Positions 1 to 13,800 of a stretch of DNA of 64,000 nt are shown in pieces. Within the stretch, counting starts at the first letter, position 1, and each line of letters opens with the position of its first letter. Under the pieces are notes generated by a model. The model worked only from the letters and a program-made list of their open reading frames with translations, had not been told where the DNA came from and did no database searches. Origin of the DNA: Schistosoma mansoni (taxonomy: Eukaryota; Platyhelminthes; Trematoda; Strigeidida; Schistosomatidae); the NCBI RefSeq assembly GCF_000237925.1, contig NC_031497.1:15240770-15304769 (forward strand), read 5' to 3'. A program made the translations under genes and the position numbers.

Positions 1-62
1 AGGAAATACTTGATTTGTGTTCCTCGGATCTTTCATCATTTAATTGTTGTTCAGTTATTAAG
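1..62 (+). CDS. Tentative upstream exon of the LRR gene (partial)
   Basis: Reading from base 3 gives an open stretch of 20 codons (starting E-I-L-D-L) that ends in AAG followed by GTAAAT, a usable donor, in phase 0. The next firm exon at 1810 also starts in phase 0, and LDL fits the start of a leucine-rich repeat. The spacing to the next LxL motif is about 35 residues rather than the usual 28, so the assignment is weak. The exon would run off the left edge. Confidence 0.3.
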
Positions 63-1809
63 GTAAATTTGGAGAGTAAGTTAAGAATGATCTTTTTCCA
101 CAAACTCTGGTTTGGATGATAAGTTAATACATTTCTCATGATAATGTGACTTCACATTCTGATGACTTTTCACTTTTTTAATAGTTGCACTGTTTATTCA
201 GTTCACTTTTATCGTTAACTGAAGTCAGAGTCACCAATTCACACTCTTCACGCTACATGGATTACAAAAAATGATCAGTATAAAACCTGTAGATCGAAAT
301 TCAGTTTAAAAAGATTGAGTTAACCGTTATTTCTTCAAAACCGTTCATCGATTCATAGAACAGTATAGACACTGTGGGTACCATTTTTCACTATAGTCTT
401 TATTAAGTATACTTAAGCCATTGAATTATATTTGTTTTAATTGCTGACACCAGTTCTTATGACAAATTTTATATATACATCATTATTTTCAAGTTAATGA
501 CCTAATCACTATTCAAGTGGATATCTTTTTTCAAAAAATATTCGATTTAGCTCTATCTCATCATTTATTTTAAAGATTATTCGTAAGTATTAGTTATTAT
601 TAAATTAACGTTTAATTAAAGTTTTAGAACCTGTATAAAGATGAATATAACTTATAACAGACACACTCCTTTTTAACTCAGATAATCTAAGACACCATAT
701 CATTCGATGTCTGTCTAATGTTTATTTTCACAACAACCAGTTTTTTAAACATATGCTGTTTTAGGAATTATAATTTGAAGTAGTTTTTCAACTGGTTATA
801 CCAATCTGTATTCTTTCGAAAATCACACATTCTAACTGTATGACATACTAGTTTTCATTTTTTCACATATACTATCATCCCATACTGGAGGTTCAGTAAC
901 GAATTTAAAACGTTTTAAACAAAAGCAGTTCATTTTAAAGTGATTATTAGTTACAACAGTTGAATTACTGGACTTGTTTCGCAAAAATACATGTGCATAT
1001 TTAAAAGGCATATCTTTTTCTATTTGCAAGGTTTATGGAAATTTTAATAAGAGACGAAATATACATTTCTTTACCATCATAATGTTTTAACGACCAATTA
1101 GAATTAAGAATTTTAAATAGCGAACTTCAGAATAAATCTAAACGGTACAAATTAGTTCTGTTTTGGAAGTACAAATATCAACAAAGAAAACTTTCTTTTA
1201 AATATTGTTACCTAATCCCCATAAGTACTTGAGTTGAGTAGCATAATGAAATATACTTTCATTTTAGTATAAACACCAGTTGTCATAAGTAATAATACTT
1301 TCAGTTCCAGCCGTTTGATCTTAAAATATATTTTTTACAATATCATCTTTGATTCAGTACATTTGTCATCAGTCATGAAGTGACGAATGTTAGATAGTTT
1401 GAAGTCATTTAAGATGAATTTGTCGGATGCTGATCCATAAACAGGATGCAATCACACAATATGACAGATGGATAACTGTTGATGATATTAAACTACCAAT
1501 CAAATGTCACAAATCAACTGAGACTAATGCCACGACTACTAACCAGATGATAGGGTTTTTTATGTAATAAAACAACGAGTCTTTAATAATATATTCACTG
1601 GAAAACGCACATGACTGGATGTTGTAAACGATTGAACGATATTAGTAAAGTAAATCACCAACATTAAAACTAAGACTTGACTATTAAGCTGTATTCTATC
1701 CATCACATCAGTTTGAATTACTAACCACAGTTAATTTTTAATTTAGCTTCGATTTTACTGATTCCAGTGATTAAAATTTATTGTCTTGTATTGCTGTCTC
1801 GATTTTCAG

Positions 1810-4800
1810 TGTGTTAATCATTTATGTCACATGCTTCGAGAGAATACATTTATAACTAATCTAAATTTATCTGAAAATCACCTAACTTCCAAATCAGCTG
1901 AATACCTTTGTGAAACACTCTCATCATCAACAGAACTATTGCAACTAAATTTAAGGAAAAATTTATTCGACGATATTGCGGGAAAATTTTTTTCAGAATT
2001 GATTACGGTAAGTGAATATTCATGTTTAATTGAATCACATAATTATTAACTTTTTTGATAAAATCATTCAAGCTGTTATTTGTGGTTAAAGCAATGATGT
2101 GATAATTTACTGTACTTAGTGCCATTTGATTAAGTAAACTCAAAAACAACCTTCAAATCTAGTCATAAAATTCTATTTCCTCATAAGGCAGACGTAGAAC
2201 TATGTAATGTTCGAGTCAGTATCTTTTAGCACTTCACTTTGAGCCACTGATGTTAAGCTAATCACAATATGACTAGCCTTTTAGGTATGACTAGATTTCT
2301 GATTATTTGAAATTTACTAAATTCATGTTTAAAAATTACAGGTGTTGGAAAGTTCAAACTCTAACTTGGTGTTAAATAAAAATAACATAAATCGACTGAA
2401 GTTAGACATTAACACCGTTGGATGCAGACTCACTGGTCTGGAGGTTAAGTGTTCGCCTGGAAGATTGAAGGTTCTGGGGTCGTTATCCGGGTGAAGGTTG
2501 TGAACACGCACTGCTGGGGGTCCTGTTCTAGGATGAGATTACAGTTTTGTGCTCTCAGTGGTGGTCCAGCTGAAATCAGTAATTGACTTAAACTAAAAAA
2601 AAATTTCACAATTTCCTCTATGCTTATATGAAAATTGATCAGTGCCAAACTCATGTATTTGATGTATTATCATTTTACAATTGATTGATCACTGGGTGGT
2701 GATCAACGTTATATGTGTCAGGTCCGAAACGAAACCTAGGTCCAGGGTTTCCTGTCGACTACTTCCAACCAACATCTTATGTATTATCGTTGACAAGCAA
2801 TAATTAACAGTATCTGTTGAGACCAGTACTGAAGCCGCTGAAGTAAACAAGTTTTATCTAAATTATGCCCAAATATTTTCTTTGTTATTTCTTTATGTAT
2901 GATAATTTACCATTTTCGTTTTCATTATATTACTGATCACTAAATAGTAGTCTGCAAAAATAATAAGCAAAATTGAGAAATACCTGGTTGCAGCTGCATT
3001 AAGAACTAATGTTTTATGGATTATTGGTTCTTTGAAGTAGTGTGTAGTTTCGCTACACTTATTGTTCATTGCATTTTATCCTTATTCTGTAAGTAAAATA
3101 TTGGCTTGTAAAAGATATACAGTTATTTACAGTTAGTCACGCTCCCTGTTTAATTCTGATTCTTAATGACTGCCACTGACTAACGTGAAAATTAGTAGGC
3201 TATCTTGGAGTTTAATTTATTTGATTAAGAAAGATAAATGGCTCCGAAAATTTTATCCTTATTTTGATCCATTGAATCTATAAGTGTTCCGTGAAGAAAA
3301 AATATGACTTTAGTGACCTTAACTTACGTTTTACACTTAACTGTTAGAACTTGAACCTTTATTGTACTTTTTATAATATTGCATTAAAAAATTGACTTTA
3401 GACCACGCGAAAATTGAAGTATATGAACATTTCTTATAATGATTTGGGTGAATTATCTTGTCAATATATTGGAAGAGCATTGCCACAAGCGATGACGTTA
3501 TTAGAATTCGATTTAAGTTGGAATAGATTAGGAAGGGGAAAAATGAACATTTTTGGCAAAGGTCTAGCTGTAAGTTCAAATTATTTCACTGTTAAATTTT
3601 CATTTGTTGTCATTCTAATTCGTGATAAGTATAGTTGAGTGAAACAATCTCAATTTAATGATTTTAAGGACTTTTTTATTCGTCGAGTGACTGCAGTTGA
3701 TTATTTTTGAATTTATTCCTCCTTACAAACACTTAAATTCAAAATAACTAAGAATATCTCATTTTCTTCAAGATTTTTGATATGCTTTCTAAATAATGTG
3801 TAAGCTAGAGACTCCATGTAAAGTAACTGGAAGGAAACGGTAGGATATCATGGTACTAGAATTTTGATCCAACAGGCACCAAAGTGGCCCCAATAACTCA
3901 GGACTGAAGTTTATTACTATGACGCTGAATGACATGGGTTTGAATCTAGCGATAAATATCAGTTCCTTTCAGACCACTTATACACAGAACTAACAAGTTC
4001 CAACAAGCAGAAACCCTTAGTTCCAGACTTTCTACCGACTGCCATAAATCAACAAAGATTATCGCATGGTGCATTTGCTATTGAAACACAAACAAGTAGT
4101 CGTATCGCGATCTGATCTATGGAATTTTATTAACATTAGAGACCAGATTGGTCTAACAATGGTCATTTAACAGTAATCACTTACTTTAGGTGTTCAGTAG
4201 TTGGCGTTTTTGAACATCTGAGAGTTCACGAAATAGAAAACTTGATCATTTTATCCAAAGAACAAAATAAAACGGTCAATTTACTAAGTTTTTGGTTTCT
4301 AGTTAGAACAGTTCATAAACTGACGTGATAAATATAAATTATATAACAGATGAGAATATATCCTTTATTTGTCTTTCCAACGTTTTACTTCTGTAACTAA
4401 CAGCATTAATAGTATTATCGATAAAGTATATATATGCCTAACCATCAATGAAAATCAATTATGAAATTGACCCTAACTTTCAAACTACCTGATCATATGG
4501 ATCAATAAGAGTTACTTGCGATCAATTAAAATTCGCTTGTCATATTATTGTGTATACTTTTTTAATAGAAATTTGTATTGATAACTTTGTTTAGATATAA
4601 CGAAATCGAGTTATTAAAAGCGTTAAAAGTCACTCTCATTAAAATTTAAAATTATTCATCATATCATTCTAAACTTGAAGAAAACTGAATAGCCAACTTA
4701 TTAATATTTGAAGCTTTTGAAGCAATCACAGTTGTAGCTCGATAAAATACTGGTATGGTTGTTTGGTAATATTCTGCGGAAACAACAAGTTATCTTTTTG

Positions 4801-7800
4801 CTAAATAACGAGACGAAGTTTGATACTGTATAATATATGGAAAAGGCAAGATTGGAGATGAGAATTTACTTATTCTCCAACCATGAATCCACAAATGATC
4901 AACCACTGATTCAAAACCTTGACAAAATTACATTGAATTATGTATGATTTTCTTGTCGAGTCAACATGCAAATTCGAATGTATTGGATAAGGTAATAGTT
5001 GATATGCATTAATTAATAATTGAATGTATGCACGCAATTCACACCATTAACAGATTTGATTGCATCATCTGATAAAAAAGCAAATTACCGAGTTGCGTAC
5101 TCGCGTCTTCCTAACAGTTGTAATCAATAATTCTTTCCGTGATATAACTCATAGCCTTCATTTTAAGGTGTGAGAGAATTTCAGTGGCAACCTGTGTGGG
5201 TAACCAACAGACAGTCAATGTTTATTAGTACGATACTGTAACGTTCTTCTACTGTTTCTAAATGATAAACAGTTAATTTTTTAACCGATGTGTTGACTAA
5301 TATACCGTGTCCTAAACTCTGGTTCAATGTTGTATTTTGGGAAAATACATAAGTTAGTTAGCTTTAGACCAATGAGGAGAAATGTATTGATTCTCCATAG
5401 TTTAGTGGTGGATGATATTTTTGTTTGTTTTCCAGAGCAACATACACTGAATTTTATCTGCTTGTATTCTTTCAATGAATCTCAGTAACGTAGTTACATA
5501 TTCTACTAAGTAATAAGTTACTAATTTTTAAAATAGTTTCGCAAACATTTATAAATGCTTTGAAAGGACTAACTAAAGTTAGCTAAAAAACCTTAAAAAA
5601 GCCTAGAGAACGATTCTACTATATCTTCATAGTTAAAACTCATTGATAGTTGACCTCCGTAGTCATACAGGAGACTGAACCTTTTCCCGTATCATGTCAA
5701 ACATGATAAGGTGTTGTGGCTTTACTTCTAATCATTTACTATTCACTATTGAAAACCTTTTATATTCATATTTCTGTCAGCTCAATACGAATTCACAATT
5801 TTCTGTCCCTTAGATACATTAGTAAGGCTGATAAAACGTATTCAGTACATAAATGTAGATGGTACCCACAAATGTTCCATTAAATATCACATTCACTTTA
5901 CAGATTGTTGACCGACATTCAATAATATCTGAATTTCAGCTCAGTGGCCTAGTGTTTAAGTGTACTTTGGAAAAGGAGATCACAATTCTAGAAAAATTAT
6001 TTTGGAATTTTACGAATAATAAATTGTCTATACTATTTACTTTGCAGGAAAATATAAATTTGAAACATCTGAACTTATCTGCCAATGGAATCGGTCCAAA
6101 GAAAGGATGTACTGATTTAGCTTATGCATTAAGAAATAATGTCACACTAGAAACATTAGATTTAAGGTAAGTGAATATATTGATTTCATATTGTTAAGTA
6201 TTATTTCCATTTCTTACCTGTTTTTGATGAAATATTACTAAAGTTTATATCATGTCTCTATGTAAGTGGTATACTCACTATGTTCTGATACGAAGTGTAG
6301 TAACTTGTATCAATGAACTTCCGTTCCAGAATTTACGTTGTTTTTAACTAAACGATGTAGATTTTATGTCAGTCTGTCACGGTCTATGTAGAGCCTGATA
6401 TATATATATATATATATCGAGCTAAGTTTTAATACATCATCATCACAGCGAAATGAACATATCAAGATGAATGGCAAAGTAGTAGACGTACCAGTGATAG
6501 AGAGAAAAATAAGGTAGACAGAATAAAATTTGCGTGGAAAGAGTTAGTTCATGGAATAAAGTGCATAAAATAATTTTAAAATTCAAGATTCAAAAGAAGA
6601 AAAAGTGTAAATGTATCCGAACTATTTTGACTGATTCTGAGACTTATTATCCAACGTCAACTACCACCGAATTTTATTCTGAATAATTATTTTTGATATT
6701 TCGAAGTTTGACTAAATTATGTTTTACGTTTTAATTATCAGAAGGGGTTTTTGTGGAGATTTAGTATTTTTCACTTTTGAAAGCATGAGTCAATTGAAGC
6801 TAGACCACCATGGAAAACCTGGAAACACTGGACGGCCATTTCGTCCTATTATGGGACTCCTCAGCAGTGCGCATCCACGTTTTAGACTGGTGTCAATTCA
6901 TTGACAATTAAGTTTCAATTTAACATTCAGTCACTATTCACAATTAAAATCATATACCATTAATAATAGAAAATTAGTATATAAGAACTCTCGTCTAAAT
7001 TAGAGCGAGTAGTTTCACAGTATTTGAGCGCCCAGTTGATGTAAGACATTATATAGGAATAATATATATTTGTAAAATCTCAGCGAATGAATTTGTAGTA
7101 ATTCCAATCAATTGTGATTACATCTCAGTCCTACAGGAGGTCGGTCACGGCCCGAATAGCTCAGTGGTAACGTCTCTGACTGTGAAGCTGAGCGACACGG
7201 GATCGAATCCGCCAGGAAGCATCAGTTCCCTCAAGATTACAGGTACACCTAGCTGACGAGTGCCAAGTAGCACGAAACCCGGGTCCAGGGTTTCCTGTTG
7301 ACCACCTCCAACCACCATGTTACCTTAATATATATAGTGCACGCAGTGTTGAGCCACCTAGACTGGTGGCCACATTGCAACTTGATCGATAGCATTCGAT
7401 CAGCACTAAGGACCTGACACGCATGAGATTGATCACCACCCAGTGATCAATCAATTGTGAATCCAACGTTTCGCCTGGCAATCTGGTTCAAACTTTTTCA
7501 AGGAATTATAATCAAACATCAAAATTATCGAATATAAATAGGTACATGGTTCTCCGGGTTCATTGTACACTGAATAGGTCATCCAATCAACGTTAACAAT
7601 GTCTAAACTAGGTATGTGTATTAGTGTGTAAGAGATGTGTGATGTGAAGTGATGAGTGTTTATATAACATATTGTATAGAAAAACGTAAGAGGTGAGAGG
7701 AGAAATTACATTCACACAATATATTGTCTCTTATCAGTAAATTTATAAGGAAACCATGCAATTTGTAATATATGATATGAATCATATCTGTCACAGCATG

Positions 7801-10800
7801 TATAACATGAAGATAATTAAACAAAATAAAAATAATAAAAGAGTGAGATTTGAAGAGAGCAAATTTTATAAACTGTATGTATGTGTCATTTTTAATGTTC
7901 CAGTGAATTGTTAAACAAATTCCGATAAGACAACTGATTAGAATCATCGAATGCATTTGTTGTCATTTAGATAATACGAAATAGATAAAAAACCTTAAGG
8001 AGTTCAGGTTTTTACTTATTAATGATTAGCCGCCATGGTACTGCTAATTGTATTCCATCCCTCCTATTAATATTGTTTGGATTAGCCCAAATGTATAGGG
8101 CTTCAGCTGTTTGTCTTTCTTTGTAAGAGTTGAAATCTTTTTGAAGGATTTTTGTGTGAACGAAATCAATTGTATGACCCGATTCTATCGAGTGTAATGC
8201 TATCGCTGATTTGTTCTCTAGTTTCCTTACATCATCTGAGGATTTAGGAATGTGCTTCAAACATTGTTTGTGTTCCTTCACCCTCACATTCAGTTGTCTT
8301 GATGTTTCACCTACATACGTTGCATTACAGTCACTACATCTGATTTCATAGACACAGTTTTGTTCTTCTTTGTGAATTGGATCTTTAATTCTTACTAATT
8401 TTTGATCTTAGCGTATTGTTTGTTCGAAAAAATACTCTCATATTTTGATTATTTAAGATTCTTTTAATATCTTCTGAAACACCTTTCCGATATGGGATCA
8501 CCACTGTGTTAACCCATTCCTTTTTTTGTAATCTTTTTGTATTATCTATACCGTCTTTTCTTTCATCCTTAATTATTCTTTTAATAAAATCTTTCGGATA
8601 ATTGTTCATCATTAGGCTAGATGTAATTAAATTTGTTTCCTTTTTCATATCGTTTGGTTCCGTGACAAGTTTTTGAGCTCTTGTAATCATATTTTTGACC
8701 ACTGTCACTTTGGTTGAGTGTGGATGTGCCGATTTAAAATCTAGATATTTTCCTGAATTTGTCGGCTTTCGGAATATAGTAATTTTTAAGCTATCATTAT
8801 CTTTCCTTTCAACTAAACAGTCTAGGGAAGGTAATTTGTGTTCAGGAGATTCTAACTCTTTGGTGAATTTGATTTTTTCATCAAAGTTGTTGATAAGTTT
8901 AAACAATTCGTCCATATGGTCTCGTTCTATAATGACAAAAGTGTCATCTACATATCTTAACCATACTTTTGGTGCCTGAGAACACATTGAGATGGTACTA
9001 GATTCCAATGAATGCATAAAGAGGTTAGCAACAATTGGGAAAACCGGTGATCCCATAGCTACACCTTCTGTCTGTCTGTATAAGTTCCCTCGAAAACTGA
9101 ATATAGTTGAACGTAAACATAGATCTAACGCTTTAATAATATCCGAGGTAACTAAAGGACAACGTTGTTTAAGATCAGTGTCAGAATCTAAGAGATTATA
9201 TATAATATCTAATGTTTTCTTAATTGGAACATTAGTGAATAATGAGCAAACATCAAAACTTGCCATTATTTCATCTTCTTCTATGTGAATATTAGAGATA
9301 ACATCTTTAAAATCATTAGAATTTTTAATTCCGTGTTTGATTGAGATTTCATATGGTTTAAGAATCTTAGCTAGGTATCTAGAAAGATTGTAGGTTGGTG
9401 AATTGGTATAATCAACAACAGGTCTTATTGGGACATCTGTTTTATGTATTTTTGGTAGTCCATAAAATCTGCATGGTTTGTTGCTTTTCGGATATAGAGA
9501 AAACCATAGAGATGGTCCTAGTTTCGGTTTTAAAGCTCGTAGCATTTTGGCCGTTTCGGCTTTCAACTTATTCAAAGTTGCTCTACATTTGTTAATTTTG
9601 ATTTTTTCATAAGGTTCAGTGTGGAGATGCTCATTGACTTTTTTCTCATAATCAGAATTATTCATAACAACAGTGGTGTTTCCCTTGTCAGCTCCCATTA
9701 TAACAATTTTTCTGTCTTTACGTAACTGTTAGAAAATTAGTATTTTGAAGTTATTACTGATGAACTTGTTGTCCGGTACATATCTCTATTTTCAACTAGC
9801 TTATAAGTTAATGAAAGTTAAAAATGACTCTTTGCAAGTATATTATTCATTAAATTAATTACCTTAGAGTTAAGGATGTCTTTGGGTTTAAGTTTTATAT
9901 TCCCTATTTGTAAATAATAATTGCAAAATAATGTAAACTCAGTGAGCATAACATTTTAATCTACCTAAAGTGCATTTACGTTTTTTTTATTGATTTGTTT
10001 ATTGAGTAGTACAAACTAGTTTTATGTATATACTACCACGATATCACTAATTTACGATTGATTCAATGCAGAAGGAAAGTGTTAATAGTAATTTAAAATC
10101 ATTAACTTCGATTTTGTAATCATTAAACACTAGACTGAATTCAATGAAGTCATAAAATAAGTCACAGAAGTGTATTCAGTTATTATTATTATTGGTTTAT
10201 GAATAAGATGTTATGATCAAATCGACTGTTTATTGAGCTGAAAACTGACATTCATATTATTTTTATGATTGTGCTTACTTTTGAATTGAAGTGAATTGTC
10301 AGCATAACACTGTCAGTTGATCAGCTTTTTATGTAGTTTATCTTCTTCCTCTGTCTAGCCATCTTGCTAAAAGTACTCAACATTAACTTAATTAAGCTGT
10401 AGACCATTGAAAGTACTTATGATTTCTCAGGGTATTATGTTATATTCACACTCTTGTACAAACCCAGTCTAGTTAAAGAACTGAATATCGATGGATATTC
10501 TGATGATCATACAGATGAAATATTTTTCTGTACTTTACTGGTTTATTAATGAATTTATACATAAATAAAAAATAATCAAAATAGATGTTAAATAGATGCT
10601 AAATTTGGAAACGATCAGCTGGTTGGTAATAGACCTTAAATAGCTATGGAATTTTGAAATCGCTTCTAGTTAATTTAATTTGATTGAAATGATGATCTAC
10701 AGTTGTCAATGCATGTATAACAAATTAGATGAAATAACATCAGTCATTCACTCGGTCAATGGGAAGTGTTTTGATGACCTTGAGTGATGGCATCCTTGTT

Positions 10801-13800
10801 CATTATTTTAAATACACATTGAATTACATCCTGTAAACTTAATGCAGTATTTCGGAAACAGCTGTTTTATCTGTTGATTATAGAAGAAAAGCCTTGGTCG
10901 TATATAAAATTACAAATGTTAATAATAAATCTTTCTTTCTATACTCACTCAAAAAACAATGATCAAATTGTTAAAACAATTAGTCCCTTTGATAAATTAG
11001 GATAATGCGATGAGATTAAATTTTTCTTCTCATGGCATTATTCAAATAAAGCTGTTTTTTAATGTTTATCATTTATAATACCCAGTTTTCAGTACCATGT
11101 TTTCACTGGTGACACAACCAAGTACACATACATAATGATCGATCAATAGAGCGAATGAAGATGCTTTTATGTTTACTGTTAAGCATGAACTTATTATTCT
11201 AATAAAATAATTGTTCTTCTGTGACAACCTTCCATCTTTTTTTTAAAAAAAAATAGGGATAATAGAATAAATCCAGAAGGTTCTGTATTGTTGAGTAAAG
11301 GCTTCTATGTGAACTCAACGTTAACTTGTTTACGAGTGAGTTTTTATAACTGACCTTTTTTATAAAATAACCGGTTTTTACCTCCCGACAAAACCTATTA
11401 CAAGAATGTCTGAGTAATTACTATCGTTATCTTTATATACACTATTGCATAATAATTTAGTACATTTCAGAAGTAGGTTGAAATAATAATAAGGGTGACT
11501 AAATTAAGAAATGGAATATGTTCATGTAATTATTGACTGTTGGTTTGAGCCATGTTGCCAGATGCAGACTATCTGATAGGATTCTGCGCAATAATCGAGA
11601 TCAGTGGTTGAAGACTTTGAGTGATATGGCTTAGATGAACTAACTACTTGTCTAGGTACAGATCTTGAGCCCCAGCATTCCTCCATAGATATCTTTATAC
11701 TCTATCTTCTTGAACTATTATCCCCCATGGTGAATAATTATCCATACAGCAGAACACAACTCAATTATTTCTAAGGTATTTACTGATGGGTTTCTCTAGG
11801 AAGATAATTAAAGCTTCATGAATAAGTAATCCATGTAGTAGAATGAAACATCTCAGAGACAAAATATAGTGGTTATGAACGACCATGAAGTTTAAAATGT
11901 CCGTAACAGTAAAATATAGAAAAATATAAGGCTAATAATCTCCAGTAGAAAAACTTGAAATTCTCAATGGTTTACATTAAGAAATTCAGATAAGACCTCA
12001 GTGAAGTAGTATACTGGCTAATTCATTTCAAAAAGATATCTACGTAAAGTACTTTTTTCTTTAGTAGAGCTCTGTCAAAGATAGGAGAGCAACAGATTTC
12101 ACTTTTTGTTCAACCGAATAAAAAATGAATTTTTGTAGCTTGATAGAACTTCAGGAGATCAGCTTACTACTACTCTATAAGACGTGGCTGTGTTGATTTA
12201 TAAGTAAAGTATAACAAACAATGTCAGCTACAGGGTTGTATAACATGTTGAACACTTATTTTATCAGATTTTCTGAGAAATTAGGTCACTGAGATCGGTT
12301 TTTTAATGTAGATTTGTACCATGATTCTTTTACTTGCGGTTATTTCAGTCCCTAGCGTTAATCCCAAATAAATATATCTAATTTAAAGTCACGAAAAATA
12401 ACACAACAGCCAAAAATAACTTTCCAGTCTTTAATATGGACAAAAATGCAGTGATTTTTTGTGTTTTCAGGAATTGTAAGTTATATGAAAGGTATACTCC
12501 TATTTATTTAGTCAAATTATTCAATCAATAAAACGGTAGTAAAAATAAGGTAACATGAAAAAGGTAAACTGCCTTATTACTGGGTCAACCTGAAAACTTT
12601 ATCGTGTATAATAACTTTTTAACATAAAATGAAATACCATGAACTTGGTAGCCTTCATAAGTGAAAGGCTTTATGAATTATGTTTTTTCGGCTTACCTTC
12701 ACATTATGTATGGTTGATATCTACTTTGTTATGTTTATCTCAAGTAATATACAGTATAAGATAGATCTAAATTCTTCAAATACAGTCATTCTTTTCAAAC
12801 CTAATTTATTTTTGGGATCTAGAGAAGCGATATACACAAAAGAAATATTTTATAAATTGATAAAGGGGTTTACTGTAATTGGCATTGCTTTTCCTCGTTA
12901 AGTGATCACAACTAAATTACTATTGAAAAGCGGGATCACCAAATAACTTTTTCGTCCTAGTTTGTGAACTCATAACATCGTTAGAGATCGAACTTGACAA
13001 CTTCTGAATTTGCGACTAATTTGTTATCTTGAAATAATTAGGTCGAAATCCAGTGGTCTAATTTGTAGTGAAAACATAAACAGGAATTAAAACAAAAGGC
13101 TTCAGCCTTTTGAAAGTAATCTATAGAAAGATCTGAAGAATACAAATACCTATAATAGCCTTCTTTAGTGATTGCTGTCAACTAACATCAAATTAAGGGC
13201 TTTTTAGTTTTGAGGAAAACGATAAATATATCCTATATATATATATCCATTTTCATGGATCTCCTGTTGTAAATTCGTTTTTCCAAAAAAATGAGATTAT
13301 GATGACCTACAACGGCATACACTGAAGAAAAAAGTCGATAATTCAGGAACTTCCATTATACATGTACATCGTTGTTGTGATCCATTTTTAAAATGTACCG
13401 TATATTTTGAATTTAAGCACGGCTTTTTATCATGTGGTTTAGTCGCCAATTGGAATACGACTTATCCAATGTCAGCACTGTGCCAAACCAATGACGTCCG
13501 ACCGGTATGACCAGCCTAGCGTCCTTATTGGTCCCCTGTATGCCTAGCCCTTCCAATTGAGTCCAGAACACCAATAACAGCTTCTGTTATGCAAATCATT
13601 TATTTCAAGTATACTCGGTTTATATACCAGACAAACGGACCGCATCACACCATCAAATAAAAAAATAATATTTGTACAAGATCAAGCCAAATGTGTCTAT
13701 AAACATGGGAGACAATAATCAATAAACCGAAAATAATTTAGGGACAGTAAATCGTATAATAATAATTTATAGGTCAAAATAAAGCTTATAATATCTATAT

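Noticed and set aside
7148-7220. tRNA gene suggested by TAGCTCAGTGG and GGGATCGAATCC
   Set aside because: No full cloverleaf or acceptor stem, and the sequence runs directly into a ribozyme and SINE body. It is a SINE head.
7660-7956. 98-codon hydrophobic ORF on the - strand
   Set aside because: It lies in the 3' region of the Penelope-like element, is low in complexity and resembles nothing I recognise.
8695-9595. Plus-strand ORFs across the Penelope-like element
   Set aside because: They are complementary-strand shadows of the RT.
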